Assembly (NCBI GenBank): GCA_034440635.1
Contig: JAOTON010001478.1
Span: 1,984,001-2,048,000 of the forward strand
Source: Lepas anatifera
Lineage: Eukaryota; Arthropoda; Thecostraca; Lepadidae
Length of the DNA stretch: 64,000 nt
Reading direction: 5' to 3'
A program made the position numbers and the translations under genes. Numbering within the stretch: the first letter of the stretch is position 1; each line of letters opens with the position of its first letter. Of this stretch, positions 12,495 to 25,215 are shown in pieces. The notes beneath the pieces were generated by a model. That model ran no database searches. It saw nothing but the letters and a program-made list of their open reading frames with translations, and was not told where the DNA came from.

Positions 12495-13641
12495 GCTGCT
12501 AATTGTTCAAAAAACCTCATTGTGTAAAGGGATACATTTGAGTTACATGCTGGTTAGAGTGGCACACGAGATACATAGGTACAACAGCTGTGACGGGAGG
12601 GAGAACTGCAAAAGCAGAAAGTGAGAACTTATACACGAAAGGCCCTGCTACTAGCAGCAAATTTAACAGAACAATGTCGAGGTAAGAATTCGAAATAGCT
12701 CGATGTTCGGCAAGTATAAGCATGTATCAAACACATGTAGGATATGTGTATCAAACACATTTTTAAGGAGCAGCTTTGTGAGTTTGAAACAAATATTCAA
12801 AGAAAATTCAACCACTGGTTTCATACTTCAAGTGAAGCTTTTCAAAATTTTACAACTTACAGCTAAACCACTACAGCAGCAGCCCATTTTATTTCCTAGT
12901 GGCCTGTTGAGTTTCTTTTTTCTAAAAGAAGATGACACCTTGAAACTATTCAAAGTTATAGTGCTTCCAGGGACAATCTATGCTAAAAATAATGGATTTG
13001 GCCCATATCTGCAAAAAAATGATATGACTGATATTTCAATAAAAATAATTGTTGGGGTTTAACTATGCATCAACTGCCAGGGTTATATGGCATTGATACA
13101 ACTAATATTTTGTTATATTTTGCTTGAGTTAATTTTCCTCTGTTAGTAAAGAAAAATATCCAAATTATTGTGATATCAAATTGGCCCATGAGCTGGCAAT
13201 GCTATTTCCCTATTTGATTTGTGCCAATAATGAATATGAATATAAGCAAATATGTTTAGCTAAAAGAGGTTACCATTAGGAGCCAAAGCAACATATATCA
13301 TTTCTTCTCTTTTGTTTACAACATTTAAACATATTTTGAGCTTAAACACAGTCAATAAGCAAGTTATATATACCCATGTACAATCAACAGTACCAATAGT
13401 ATGTTTCACATGTGGGTTTTAAAGATGACCAAAAAAGAAAACTTTGTTCCCTCAGCATGTGTAGCAGGGTTGAGCATAACATAGGTAACTTGCCTAAGAT
13501 TGTGTCATAAAGTGTAAACACGACCAAGGAGGACAGGGTCCACAGGAAAAATTTCTTCAATTTTCTGCAGACATTAAAACCTTGAACAGATGAAATGGCG
13601 ATCAAGTGGTGTCTTGGCATTTTGTATCACACGACTTTCTC

Positions 13642-14003
13642 CCATTGTGCTAAGTATGGCATTTTATATGAGATCTTGTTGTTGAGAGTACCCTTGAAGA
13701 CAGGAGCGAGTGGTGCAAATTTTACCAACCTAGTGCGAATTTGTGAGACTGGTGCAAGGAAGGTGACACAGAAAACCAAACAAATAATGGCTATATGGTT
13801 ATAAAGACACAGGAGGGGCCTTATGAAAAGTCCTCAACTAACTAACTAATAAGATAGGTAGCATTGCATCTTGTGGGTAGGAATGGGTGCGTTTTTCTCC
13901 CTGGTATATGGAAGATTGGTGTGAATTTTTGGTTGCTGGCAGTGCGAGAATTTTAGATGGCTGGTGTGACTTGTCTGGCCTGCTGCCATACTTTGCAGAC
14001 TTG
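13642..14003 (+). mobile_element. MITE-1 copy A
   Basis: This 362-bp element starts CCATTGTGCTAAGTATGGC and ends GCCATACTTTGCAGACTTG, a roughly 19-bp TIR with a few changes. The TSD ACTTTCTC is perfect at 13634-13641 and 14004-14011. The interior TAACTAACTAAC, GGTAGCATTGCAT and GGTAGGAATGGGTGC stretches are shared with copies at 27256-27603 and 45042-45400. It is nested in hAT-A. Confidence 0.92.
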
Positions 14004-15206
14004 ACTTTCTCAGTTCATGTCATATTAGGAAGGTATCATATTCCCTAAACTGGTCTTCAGAGTTCCCACATTTAAGAACAAAGATGGGTCAAGTAACCCA
14101 TTATTGGGTCAAGTGGTTATTGGGTCTGATTGGCACAATTTCCAGCATGGCAACTCTCCAAGACCAGGAGTGTCAAATGCTGCCCAAACGGGTGCAGGTC
14201 CAGCAGGTTGCTTAGGGGGAATCCGAGCCCATGCATGTGAGAATAGATCAAGTATACTTCAGTATACTTTCTACAGAAAGTATTGACTGACAGAGTCAAT
14301 GGGCCAAATTTGTCTGGTGCAGCCAACAAATTTTTCACTATCAATTATAAATACCTTGCAAATGGTCAAAAGCAATCAAAATAGTTTTTACTGATGGAAA
14401 TTTCCCAATTGATTAATTATGAAACACTACTTGGCTAGAAAACAGGCCATAGGAGAGTTTAGACCCTCCCATTGCTTTGGGGTTTATGGCCGAATCGGCA
14501 TAGCAAGTTTTGACGAGCTCATTCGGGCAGCCTCAGGGAAGAACAACCAGTTTGGGGCAGATTTACCCCTTTTTAGGGCAGGTAAGGAAACTTGGAATTA
14601 TCCTCCCATCCATTATATTCCTTCATTTAACAATGTGCGGCCGCAGATTATTGTTGATAGGATATACTTACATGTACGAAGGCGAACATGCCGCATTCTA
14701 TTTTGAGCTTTTTTAGCAAGTTCCGTTCAACACTGGGACCCAAAGCGGTACTTTCCAGTCTTCTGCTATTATTGGCATTACGCTAAAACGATTTGCACAT
14801 GCCAACCTACTCGAGATGAATCACATAGGCATTTACAAACCAAGATACCTTTACAAACGAGATACGGCATAATGCGAAGGAAATTTGACAGACACCGCTG
14901 GAGATTGAGGTATGTTCCAGACCCTCGTGGCGAAAATCTAAGAGCTTTTAATGCCAGATGTTTTCCAAAAATTACCCAAGACAAATGACGCAAGGGATTG
15001 TAACATGTGGGTCATAATTTTCATATCAACGAATGAGGCCCATGACGAGGCAATAAAAGTGCATTCGTTACATTTCACTACGTCATTTATCTTGGGAATT
15101 TTTCAAGGGGCCAGAAGGTATTTCCCGAAAAAAAGTCTGGCACCAAGAGCTCTCAGATTTTCATAAGAGAGTCTGGAACATACCTATTATTTCCGACAGT
15201 GAACAG

Positions 15207-15397
15207 CATGGGCGCTAAAAGCGGGGGGACGGGGGAAGTGTCCCCTGTTGGCCAACCAAGGGGGACGTTCCCCCTCCCAAATTTTTGGATTCATCATTAT
15301 TAATGCTGCCAGGTATCGAATACGCTTCAAATTTGCTTCCCCGGTCAGCACCAGCCTGGGTATTTCCCCCTGTACAAATTCCGTGGCGGCGCCCCTG
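15207..15397. mobile_element. MITE-3 copy 1
   Basis: This 191-bp element runs from CATGGGCGCTAAAAGCGGGG to CCGTGGCGGCGCCCCTG. The flanking 8-mers GTGAACAG (15199-15206) and GTGAATAG (15398-15405) differ at one base. A second copy in the opposite orientation lies at 29518-29710, and a fragment of one end lies near 37036. Confidence 0.82.
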
Positions 15398-15644
15398 GTG
15401 AATAGGGATTTCAATGGTTCAGATTTGCCGTCGGGACTGGCCGGGTCCTGTATATCCGGCAAATCTGGCTGTCGCCCAAGGCCGCTGTCGCCGATTCTCA
15501 CTGTCCCATGCACACTGTCTGGGGTCATTGAACTCCGCAGTGATGCAGTAGAAAAACAGCAAAGGAACGTGACTACTAATTAGACAATTGTGATTACTTA
15601 TTTCCTTCGCCTGAAAGTCTTATGTATTGAATCGTCTAACGTGA

Positions 15645-15915
15645 CATAGGCGGGTCTAGGATTTCCGATTGCGTGAAAAAAGGAGCGTTTAAGCTGAGGC
15701 GCCATCGGAACCATGAGGAAGCCTTTTGTACGGAAAAACCTGTTGTGGGGGCGCGGTACCTGCATACTGAGGGGATGGGAGTGGAAGGGGCAGTTTATAG
15801 GTGGCGCCATCCACATTTCAGGGGCCCGTGACCATTTCAGATGGAGGCGGGAGTTTATGGGAATGTGGGGGGAGAGGGTGTCAAGTGGCCCCTTGCCTCC
15901 TGGATCTGTCTGTGT
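15645..15915 (+). mobile_element. MITE-2-like relic
   Basis: It begins CATAGGCGGGTCTAGGATT and contains family-like segments (GGCGCCATC, ACATTTCAGGGG, CCTCCTGGATCTG). The right end is degenerate and I could not find a matching TSD, so the limits are approximate. Confidence 0.5.
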
Positions 15916-16104
15916 ATCGAGGTTTTTAGCGGCGTAAGGACCCGGCTCCCTGGGAACTCCCAGGAAAAAAGCTAGTTTTTTTTGTTTTCTCGGCGGCTGC
16001 TGGAGTTCCTATTTGGTAGACGTTATCTGTCGCACAGAATATTTGCACTAGCCAAGTTCTGTCGCAATCCCTGCTTGGCGAATTGGCGGGTTTTTCCACC
16101 CCTG

Positions 16105-19100
16105 GGTGAAAACCGTTTTGCTCTACCTTTCCTGGTTACGGCTGTATTGGTCCCTCTGCAGATCAAAAACCTCCAGATTTCTTGTGTGTAAGCAGTTATG
16201 TAGAGAAGTGCGTGACGGGGCGTGACGCAAGCCAATCTGCATCCCTTATTTTTGGCGCTGATTTTGATGGTAAAAACCATTTTGCTCTACCTTTTCTGGT
16301 TTTGGCTGTATTGGTCCCTCTGCAGATCAAAAAACCTCCAGATTTCTTGTGTCTAAGCAATTATGTAGAGAAGTGCGTGACGGGGCGTGACGGAAACCAA
16401 ACTGTATCCCTTATTTTTGGCGCTGATTCTGATGGTGAAAACCGTTTTGCTCTACCTTTCCTGGTTTTGGCTGTATTGGTCCCTCTGCAGATAAAAACCT
16501 CCAGATTTCTTATGTCTAAGCAATGTTGTAAGCAAGGGCGTGACGGGGCGTGACGCAAACCAAACTGTATCCCTTATTTTTGGCGCTGATTCGGATGGTG
16601 AAAACCGTTTTGCTCTACCTTTTCCTGGTTTTGGCTGTATTGGTCCCTCTGCAGATCAAAAACCTCCAGATTTCTTGTGTCTAAGCAATTATGAAGAGAA
16701 GTGCGTGTCGGGGCGTGACGGAAACCAAACTGTATCTCTTATTTTTGGCGCTGATTCTGATGGTGAAAACCGTTTTGCTCTACCTTTCCTGGTTTTGGCT
16801 GTATTGGTCCCTCTGCAGATCAAAAACCTCCAGATTTCTTATGTCTAAGCAATGTTGTAAACAAGGGCGTGACGGGGCGTGACGCAAGCCAAATTGTATC
16901 CCTTATTTTTGGCGCTGATTCTAAAGGTGAAAAATGTTTTGCTCTACCTTTTCTGGTTTTGGCTGTATTGGTCCATCTGCAAACCAAAAACCTCCAGATT
17001 TCTTGTGTCTAGGCAATTATGTAGAGAAGCGCGTGACGGGGTGTGACGCAAACCAAACTGTATCCCTTATTTTTGGCGCTGATTCTGATGGTGAAAACTG
17101 TTTTGTTCTACCTTTCTTGGTTTTGGCTGTATTGGTCCATCAACAGCTCAAATTGGCCCAAAAAGTGAGATTTTGTCACACTGGCGTAACGTAGAGTGAT
17201 GAAAAGAAAACTGTATCCCTTATTTTTGGCGCTGATTATGATGGTTAAAACCGTTTTGCTCTATCTTTTTTGGTTTTGGCTGTGTTGCTCCCTCTGCAGA
17301 TCAAAAACCTCCAGATTTCTTGTGTCTAAGCAATTATGTAGAGAAGTGCGTGACGGGGCGTGAATCAAACCAAACTGTATCCCTTATTTTTGGCGCTGAT
17401 TTTGATGGTGAAAACCGTTTTGCTTTACCTTTTCTGGTTTTGCTGTATTGGTCCCTCTGCAGATCAAAAACCTCCAGATTTCTTGTGTCTAAGCAATTAT
17501 GTAGAGAAGTGCGTGACGGGGCGTGACGCAAACCAAACTGTATCCCTTATTTTAGGCGCTGATTCTGATGGTGAAAACCGTTTTGCTCTACCTTTCCTGG
17601 TTACGGCTGTATTGGTCCCTCTGCAGATAAAAAAACCTCCAGATTTCTTATGTCTAAGCAATGTTGTAAACAAGGGCGTGACGGGGCGTGACGCATAGCA
17701 AACTGTATCCCCTATTTTTGGCGCTGATTCGGATGGTGAAAACCGTTTTGCTGTACCTTTCCTGGTTTTGGCTGTATTGGTCTCTCTGCAGATCAAAAAC
17801 CTCCAGATTTCTTGTGTCTAAGCAATTATGTAGAGAAGTGCGTGTCGGGGCGTGACGGAAACCAAACTGTATCCCTTATTTTTGGCGCTGATTCTGATAA
17901 TGAAAACCGTTTTGCTCTACCTTTCCTGGTTTTGGCTGTATTGGTCCCTCTGCAGATCAAAAACCTCCAGATTTCTTATGTCTAAGCAATGTTGTAAACA
18001 AGGGCGTGACGGGGCGTGACGCAAGCCAAATTGTATCCCTTATTTTTGGCGCTGATTCTAAAGGTGAAAAATGTTTTGCTCTACCTTTTCTGGTTTTGGC
18101 TGTATTGGTCCATCTGCAAACCAAAAACCTCCAGCTTTCTTGTGTCTAGGCAATTATGTAGAGAAGCGCGTGACGGGGTGTGACGCAAACCAAACTGTAT
18201 CCCTAATTTTTGGCGCTGATTCTGATGGTGAAAACTGTTTTGTTCTACCTTTCTTGGTTTTGGCTGTATTGGTCCATCAACAGCTCAAATTGGCCCAAAA
18301 AGTGAGATTTTGTCACACTGGCGTAACGTAGAGTGATGAAAAGAAAACTGTATCCCTTGTTTTTGGCACTGATTATGATGGTGAAAACCGTTTTGCTCTA
18401 CCTTTTTTGGTTTTGGCTGTGTTGCTCCATCTGCAGATCAAAAACCTCCAGATTTCTTGTGTCTAAGCAATTATGTAGAGAAGTGCGTGACGGGGCGTGA
18501 CGCAAACCAAACTGTATCCCTTATTTTAGGCGCTGATTCTGATGGTGAAAACCGTTTTGCTCTACCTTTCCTGGTTACGGCTGTATTGGTCCCTCTGCAG
18601 ATAAAAAACCTCCAGATTTCTTATGTCTAAGCAATGTTGTAAACAAGGGCGTGACGGCGCGTGACGCATAGCAAACTGTATCCCCTATTTTTGGCGCTGA
18701 TTCGGATGGTGAAAACCGTTTTGCTGTACCTTTCCTGGTTTTGGCTGTATTGGTCTCTCTGCAGATAAAAAACCTCCAGATTTCTTGTGTCTAAGCAATT
18801 ATGTAAAGAAGTGCGTGTCGGGGCGTGACGGAAACCAAACTGTATCCCTTATTTTTGGCGCTGATTCTGATAATGAAAACCGTTTTGCTCTACCTTTCCT
18901 GGTTTTGGCTGTATTGGTCCCTCTGCAGATCAAAAACCTCCAGATTTCTTATGTCTAAGCAATGTTGTAAACAAGGGCGTGACGGGGCGTGACGCAAACC
19001 AAACTGTATCCCTTATTTTTGGCGCTGATTCGGATGGTGAAAACTGTTTTGCTCTACCTTTCCTGGTTTTGGCTGTATTGGTCCCTCTGCAGATCAAAAA

Positions 19101-21470
19101 CCTCCAGATTTCTTATGTCTAAGCAATGTTGTAAACAAGGGCGTGACGGGGCGTGACGCAAGCCAAATTGTATCCCTTATTTTTGGCGCTGATTCTAAAG
19201 GTGAAAAATGTTTTGTTCTACCTTTTCTGGTTTTGGCTGTATTGGTCCATCTGCAAACCAAAAACCTCCAGATTTCTTGTGTCTAGGCAATTATGTAGAG
19301 AAGCGCGTGACGGGGTGTGACGCAAACCAAACTGTATCCCTTATTTTTGGCGCTGATTCTGATGGTGAAAACTGTTTTGTTCTACCTTTCTTGGTTTTGG
19401 CTGTATTGGTCCATCAACAGCTCAAAAAGGTCCAGATTTTTGTGAAGAATTTTGTCACACTGGCGTAACGGAGAGTGATGCAAAGAAAACTGTATCCCTT
19501 ATTTTTGGCGCTGATTATGATGGTGAGAACCGTTTTGCTCTACCTTTTTTGGTTTTGGCTGTGTTGCTCCCTCTGCAGATCAAAAACCTCCAGATTTCTT
19601 GTGTCTAAGCAATTATGTAGAGAAGTGCGTGACGGGGCGTGAAGCAAACCAAACTGTATCCCTTATTTTTGGCGCTGATTTTGATGGTGAAAACCGTTTT
19701 GCTTTACCTTTTCTGGTTTTGCTGTATTGGTGCCTCTGCAGATCAAAAACCTCCAGATTTCTTGTGTCTAAGCAATTATGTAGAGAAGTGCGTGACGGGG
19801 CGTGACGCAAACCAAACTGTATCCCTTATTTTAGGCGCTGATTCTGATGGTGAAAACCGTTTTGCTCTACCTTTCCTGGTTACGGCTGTATTGGTCCCTC
19901 TGCAGATAAAAAACCTCCAGATTTCTTATGTCTAAGCAATGTTGTAAACAAGGGCGTGACGGGGCGTGACGCATAGCAAACTGTATCCCCTATTTTTGGC
20001 GCTGATTCGGATGGTGAAAACCGTTTTGCTGTACCTTTCCTGGTTTTGGCTGTATTGGTCCCTCTGCAGATCAAAAACCTCCAGATTTCTTGTGTCTAAG
20101 CAATTATGTAGAGAAGTGCGTGTCGGGGCGTGACGGAAACCAAACTGTATCCCTTATTTTTGGCGCTGATTCTGATGGTGAAAACCGTTTTGCTCTACCT
20201 TTCCTGGTTTTGGCTGTATTGGTCCCTCTGCAGATCAAAAACCTCCAGATTTCTTATGTCTAAGCAATGTTGTAAACAAGGGCGTGACGGGGCGTGACGC
20301 AAACCAAACTGTATCCCTTATTTTTGGCGCTGATTCGGATGGTGAAAACTGTTTTGCTCTACCTTTCCTGGTTTTGGCTGTATTGGTCCCTCTGCAGATC
20401 AAAAACCTCCAGATTTCTTATGTCTAAGCAATGTTGTAAACAAGGGCGTGACGGGGCGTGACGCAAGCCAAATTGTATCCCTTATTTTTGGCGCTGATTC
20501 TGATGGTGAAAACTGTTTTGTTCTACCTTTCTTGGTTTTGGCTGTATTGGTCCATCAACAGCTCAAATTGGCCCAAAAGTGAGATTTTGTCACACTGGGG
20601 TAACGTAGAGTGATGAAAAGAAAACTGTATCCCTTATTTTTGGCGCTGATTATGATGGTGAAAACCGTTTTGCTCTACCTTTTTGGTTTTGGCTGTGTTG
20701 CTCCCTCTGCAGATCAAAAACCTCCAGATTTCTTGTGTCTAAGCAATTATGTAGAGAAGTGCGTGACGGGGCGTGAAGCAAACCAATCTGTATCCCTTAT
20801 TTTTGGCGCTGATTTTGATGGTGAAAACCGTTTTGCTTTACCTTTTCTGGTTTTGCTGTATTGGTCCCTCTGCAGATCAAAAACCTCCAGATTTCTTGTG
20901 TCTAAGCAATTATGTAGAGAAGTGCGTGACGGGGCGTGACGCAAACCAAACTGTATCCCTTATTTTTGGCGCTGATTCTGATGGTGAAAACCGTTTTGCT
21001 CTACCTTTCCTGGTTACGGCTGTATTGGTCCCTCTGCAGATAAAAAACCTCCAGATTTCTTATGTCTAAGCAATGTTGTAAACAAGGGCGTGACGGGGCG
21101 TGACGCAAAGCAAACTGTATCCCCTATTTTTGGCGCTGATTCGGATGGTGAAAACCGTTTTGCTGTACCTTTCCTGGTTTTGGCTGTATTGGTCCCTCTG
21201 CAGATCAAAAACTTCCAGATTTCTTATGTCTAAGCAATGTTGTAAACAAGGGCGGGACGGGGCGTGACGCAAGCCAAACTGTATCCCTTATTTTTGGCGC
21301 TGATTCTGATGGTGAAAACCGTTTTGTTCTACCTTTCTTGGTTTGGCTGTATTGGTCCATCAACAGCTCAAATTGGCCCAAAAAGTGAGATTTTGTCACA
21401 CTGGCGTAACGTAGAGTGATGAAAAGAAAACTGTATCCCTTATTTTTGGCGCTGATTCTGATGGTGAAAA
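16105..21470 (-). repeat. 164-bp satellite, right arm, distal part with 1137-bp higher-order repeat
   Basis: The array resumes after hAT-A and holds about 33 monomers. The 153-bp variant monomer recurs every 1137 bp: the same landmark is at 16934, 18071 and 19208, equal to 6x164+153. Other landmarks at 19613, 19639 and 19880 recur 1134 bp later at 20747, 20773 and 21014. A 7-monomer higher-order unit has therefore been amplified. The last monomer stops at GGTGAAAA, the same 8-mer that hAT-A targeted, and is followed by unrelated GC-rich DNA. Confidence 0.93.
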
Positions 21471-21880
21471 TGGCTGGGCAGCATTTCTGGTTTGGGCCAG
21501 CGCGGGCTATGGGCCAGAATGCTCCGGTAGGCCAGCGCCGGCTGCGGTACGGGTCAGCGTGGGGCTCCAACCGGGGGTGAAACAAGATCCCAGTGCAGTC
21601 CCATACCGCTCCCGTACCGTAGCCACACCAGCTGCGCCGGACTATACCGACCCGCAGCCAGCCGAAATCGGCTCTGGGCCGGTCGGAGCCATACCGTTTC
21701 GCAGCGGCCCCAGTCTAAACCGTACCGACGCCGGCGTTTGCCATTCCATTCCAGCGCAATGCCGGCGCTGGGGCGTTATAGCCGTGCTATGGCCCCACGC
21801 GGGGCCGGCGCAGTTTGGTTGCTGGGCTCATGGGCGGCTCCAGGAACGCCGTTGGGGGTGCGCAGGGGCGTATTCAGTTC
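21471..21880. other. GC-rich segment, unknown
   Basis: The base composition changes abruptly at the satellite edge. The segment has repeated GGGCCAGCGC, GCCGGCGC and CCGTACCG-type words and short inverted repeats. Open frames exist on both strands but none has a recognisable motif. It may be part of another transposon whose far end I cannot find. Confidence 0.35.
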
Positions 21881-24845
21881 TGCTATTGGGTGGGGTATTT
21901 TCACCCATTTATGAATGATGCGTATCGCTTGGAGAGACCAATGTCCTCAATCTCCGGGCGCAGCTAGTGATCGCTAATATATCGGAAGCCCTGCCAGTAC
22001 AGCCATTATTTTATTCCTTGCCAGTAAAAAATGACTCCAAGAGAAAAATACCGAACGTCGAGGCATAACAATTTTGAACCACACACACGTGAGCCCCGAT
22101 TGCAGTCTTCTTTTCACCCTATAAACCCTGCCACTCGGACCAGAACATTATCTAAATCCCGGTATTTCTCGCTAGAAACCAAGGCAATTGCAGAAAATTT
22201 TCCTGAGATGGTCATTTGCGACAGTGGGACAAATATTTTCTCACAAATAAACAATTCTGTGAAGCTCCGCTTGCTCTTAGGGGAGGGGGTCGTTAAGAAA
22301 TTGCACAATGCAACGAGGAGTGGGGCGGGAGGAAGTCACATAATTTCATACAAATGCCTCACGGGAGCAAGACAAAAGGTGGTAATGTAGCATGTGGAAG
22401 ATCCGTAAGAGCCTCTACTTCTGACGAGCATGCGTTTTTAGAAACACGAATAAATATGACAGTTATTTACTTCTAACACGATAAAACAGTATTTCTAGCT
22501 ACAAACGATATTTTCTCGGCACGATGAAACGTACTCAGGCGCTCAATCGCATCAGAAGTCTTCGAAGACGACCTCGCCGCACCAGCTGCGCCGGTGGGGC
22601 GGGGGAAGCCACATTATGCCATACAAAAGCGTTGAGATTTGAAAATATTCGAGCCACCCCAAACATGTCGTAGTTTCCTGTCACCTCGAGAGCAGAGCAC
22701 CGGCAAATAACAGTCACCCACCTCAGAAAAATGTCACTGAAGCAAAAAAGGTACGTCTGTTAACAACTGAAAGTTACCGTATCTTTTAGGGCATGGCCGT
22801 AACGTCGTGACAACCACGGTTAGTAGAGACACTAACAACCAACTGGTAACAACCTAGGCTGTAATAGCCGTAAATGTATATTGTTGACCACTACCACCAC
22901 CTCACCAACTGTGATATTCAAAACCCTGGCGGTTGGAAACGGCGGCTTTCCAGCACTGTCAAGTGTGTAAAGTGAGAATTGCTGTAATATTTTTACAAAA
23001 CATGCTTGATTCTTTCTTTTTTCTTTTAATTATGACCAAAATACACAACATTGGGAAAAAATCCATCAGAACTCATCATACAATTCATACGTATTGTCGC
23101 AGACAAGGCCAGATTTTGCCTTGAGGCGGTTGGGAAGCCTAATGCTGCCGGAGCAGGCCGGTGCGCGGCCGGTCGATTTCGGACGAAGACTGGTCGTATC
23201 GCTAGTTCCATTCAACCGGCCCGAAGCCGGCACACCGCCGGGCCCTCATCCGTTCTAGGTGGGCTGAGGGAAGGCTTGCCAGACTTGCCAGCTGAATCTG
23301 GACTTCAGCCCACCCAAATTGCTGGCTGGGTGGCTGGGTGTGAAGTGCTTAGCCCATTTATTATTATTGTGTTGGTAGCATATGTGAAATTTAGAGTGAG
23401 ATCGTTGCATTACTTTTTCTGTAAAGTTGATAGGGGAGACCGGGGTAACTATCACGATTATTAATTTTCTGGTTCAGGAAGGGCAATGCTTTGTGCCAGA
23501 AAACTTTTCATCATATTTTCAGCAGCCTTGACATTTTGGCTATCTAGCAGATGTAGCACTATACCAAAATAAAAACATTGATTGGTTTTTGCTTGGCTAG
23601 TACATCGATACATAACTTGGCTTTGAAATACTTCCTTCAAATGTTACATTTGACCCCATCAAGGGTCAGTTGTGACTCCCCAGGGGTCAATTGTAATATA
23701 TTAAAGCCATGCGCCTGGTTCTTTTTGATCGCGATGCATGTCTCGTTAGGGTCGTTCAATTTTTTTTTTTACTTTTCAGACTCGAGCTCGAACAGAGAAA
23801 CTGACACAGTGTGAACTGTGAAGCGATGCCATGTATAATCTACGTACATGCAGAAGGAATAGCGTGGCTTTTGCTTGTGTTTGAACATTTCAGGTAGGTA
23901 AAATATTAAGCATAAAACAACGCTGTAGCATGTTGTTGGATTTTATAATGATTTTTATTACTATCAACGACGCTTTCCACGCTATTTTGAGTGTTGGAAA
24001 ATATCGGGATCCCGGGATTCAGAAATATATAATCCCGGGATTCGGGATTAACACAATCCCGGGATCCCGATCCCGGGATTATCAGCCCTACTACCAAGTG
24101 CTGCGAAAGCCACACAGTGCTCTATCATGCGTCAACCCTGGCATCTCACGGGGGAAAACGCAGTCCTCGGGTTGTTTGGTGAGGGTGTGTCAACAGATGA
24201 AAATGCAGAGGTAGCTGCTGCACTGCCTGACAGTCACATAGCCAGGAATATCGGCACCGGGAAAGCCGATGTTGTCAGGAGCAGATAAGCTGAGGCTCTG
24301 TGACTTCGTCCGACCGCACTCCTGGCTGGCATTCAGGTGGATGAACGTCAGCAACCAGTGCTTACCACCCAGGAATCGGCGAGTGATACAGACTTCATCT
24401 GTATGAACGCTTTCATGGAAAATCTAGCAGTCACAAACGAAACGATCGGTGAAAATACATCATGGACTACACCGACGTTGCCCGTGAAGGTGACATGAGG
24501 GCTCGGAACTGACAGTAGCCTGCGCACACCGTCTCCAAGCGCCGAATCTCGAAAAAGAGCTGGATGGCGTGCACGTGTAAAAATATTAATATAGAACTAG
24601 AAGGAGCAGTCTAACAACATTTTGTCTGAGAACAAGTTTCCTTTCCCATTCATGGGCTTCCGAATAAACACATTAAAGCCATTGGCTTGATGATATGGTG
24701 TGTCGTTTTGACTGCGCCAATCGGTTGCGAAAAAAATGAAACAATCATATTTGTGCAATGAACGCCCACTTTCCATGCCATTCACAGTCCCAGGGAAAAG
24801 CAATCTAGCTATGCCCTTGAAAGCGGTTAAATTGTACAGACTGTG
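21881..24845. other. No gene recognised
   Basis: I see no supported exon. A GC-rich patch at 23150-23300 is rich in GGCCGG and CCGGC words. A palindromic GGGATCCCGGGATT cluster is annotated separately. At 24110-24500 degenerate coding-like sequence may be a transposon relic, but no family motif is readable. Confidence 0.35.
23998..24085. repeat. AATCCCGGGATT palindrome cluster
   Basis: Overlapping copies of CGGGATCCCGGGATT, AATCCCGGGATTCGGGATT and their complements lie within about 90 bp. Each is self-complementary and together they form an inverted repeat around 24040. It may be the core of a small palindromic transposon, but I could not fix termini or a TSD. Confidence 0.6.
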
Positions 24846-24849
24846 ATGA

Positions 24850-25210
24850 TTCTGGTCCATTTTCTTGAAAAAATAATTTTCCCCACATTTCCCGCGATAC
24901 CCCCAAAAAAGTTTATAGGATCCGCCTCTGGCCAGTGATCTCGCAATTCGAAACTTCTTAGCTCCATAAAAGCATCAAGAAGTGGTTTTACATCAATTTG
25001 AATGAGGGAAATAGGTTTTTCTGTCATAAGCTTTCATATAAACCAATTTTCAAGCCAATACAACGGTTTTCTATTTTCATCAGTTTAAGGGGGGCGGGGA
25101 GACCAAACCTCAAAGCATCGATTCAAAATTCTGCATGCTCATTATTAACTCAAAGGAGAATGCCGTGTCAACTGGCAAGCTTGCACAGACGAAAAAGTGA
25201 TATTTTGGGA
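24850..25210 (+). repeat. Dispersed repeat R6, copy 1
   Basis: About 360 bp is clearly similar in the same orientation to 53455-53815. Shared words include GATCCGCCTCTGGCCAGTGAT, AGAAGTGGTTTTACATCAAT, GTCATAAGCTTTC and GGCAAGCTTGCACAGACG. No TIRs or TSD are evident at the homology limits, so the mobile class is unknown. Confidence 0.75.
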
Positions 25211-25215
25211 CACCT

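Larger units (their letters stand above)
11451..16104. mobile_element. hAT-A: 4.65-kb hAT-like transposon inside satellite
   Basis: The left end is CAGGGGAGGAAAAA and the right end, read inward, is CAGGGGTGGAAAAA, a 14-bp TIR with one mismatch. The 8-bp TSD GGTGAAAA lies at 11443-11450 and 16105-16112. Removing the insert plus one TSD restores a continuous satellite monomer, which confirms both boundaries. CTGTCGC motifs lie near both ends, as subterminal transposase sites do in hAT elements. I find no BED finger, no RNaseH-like transposase and no hAT dimerisation motif, so it is non-autonomous or fully decayed. It hosts MITE-4, MITE-1, MITE-3 and a MITE-2 relic. Confidence 0.9.
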
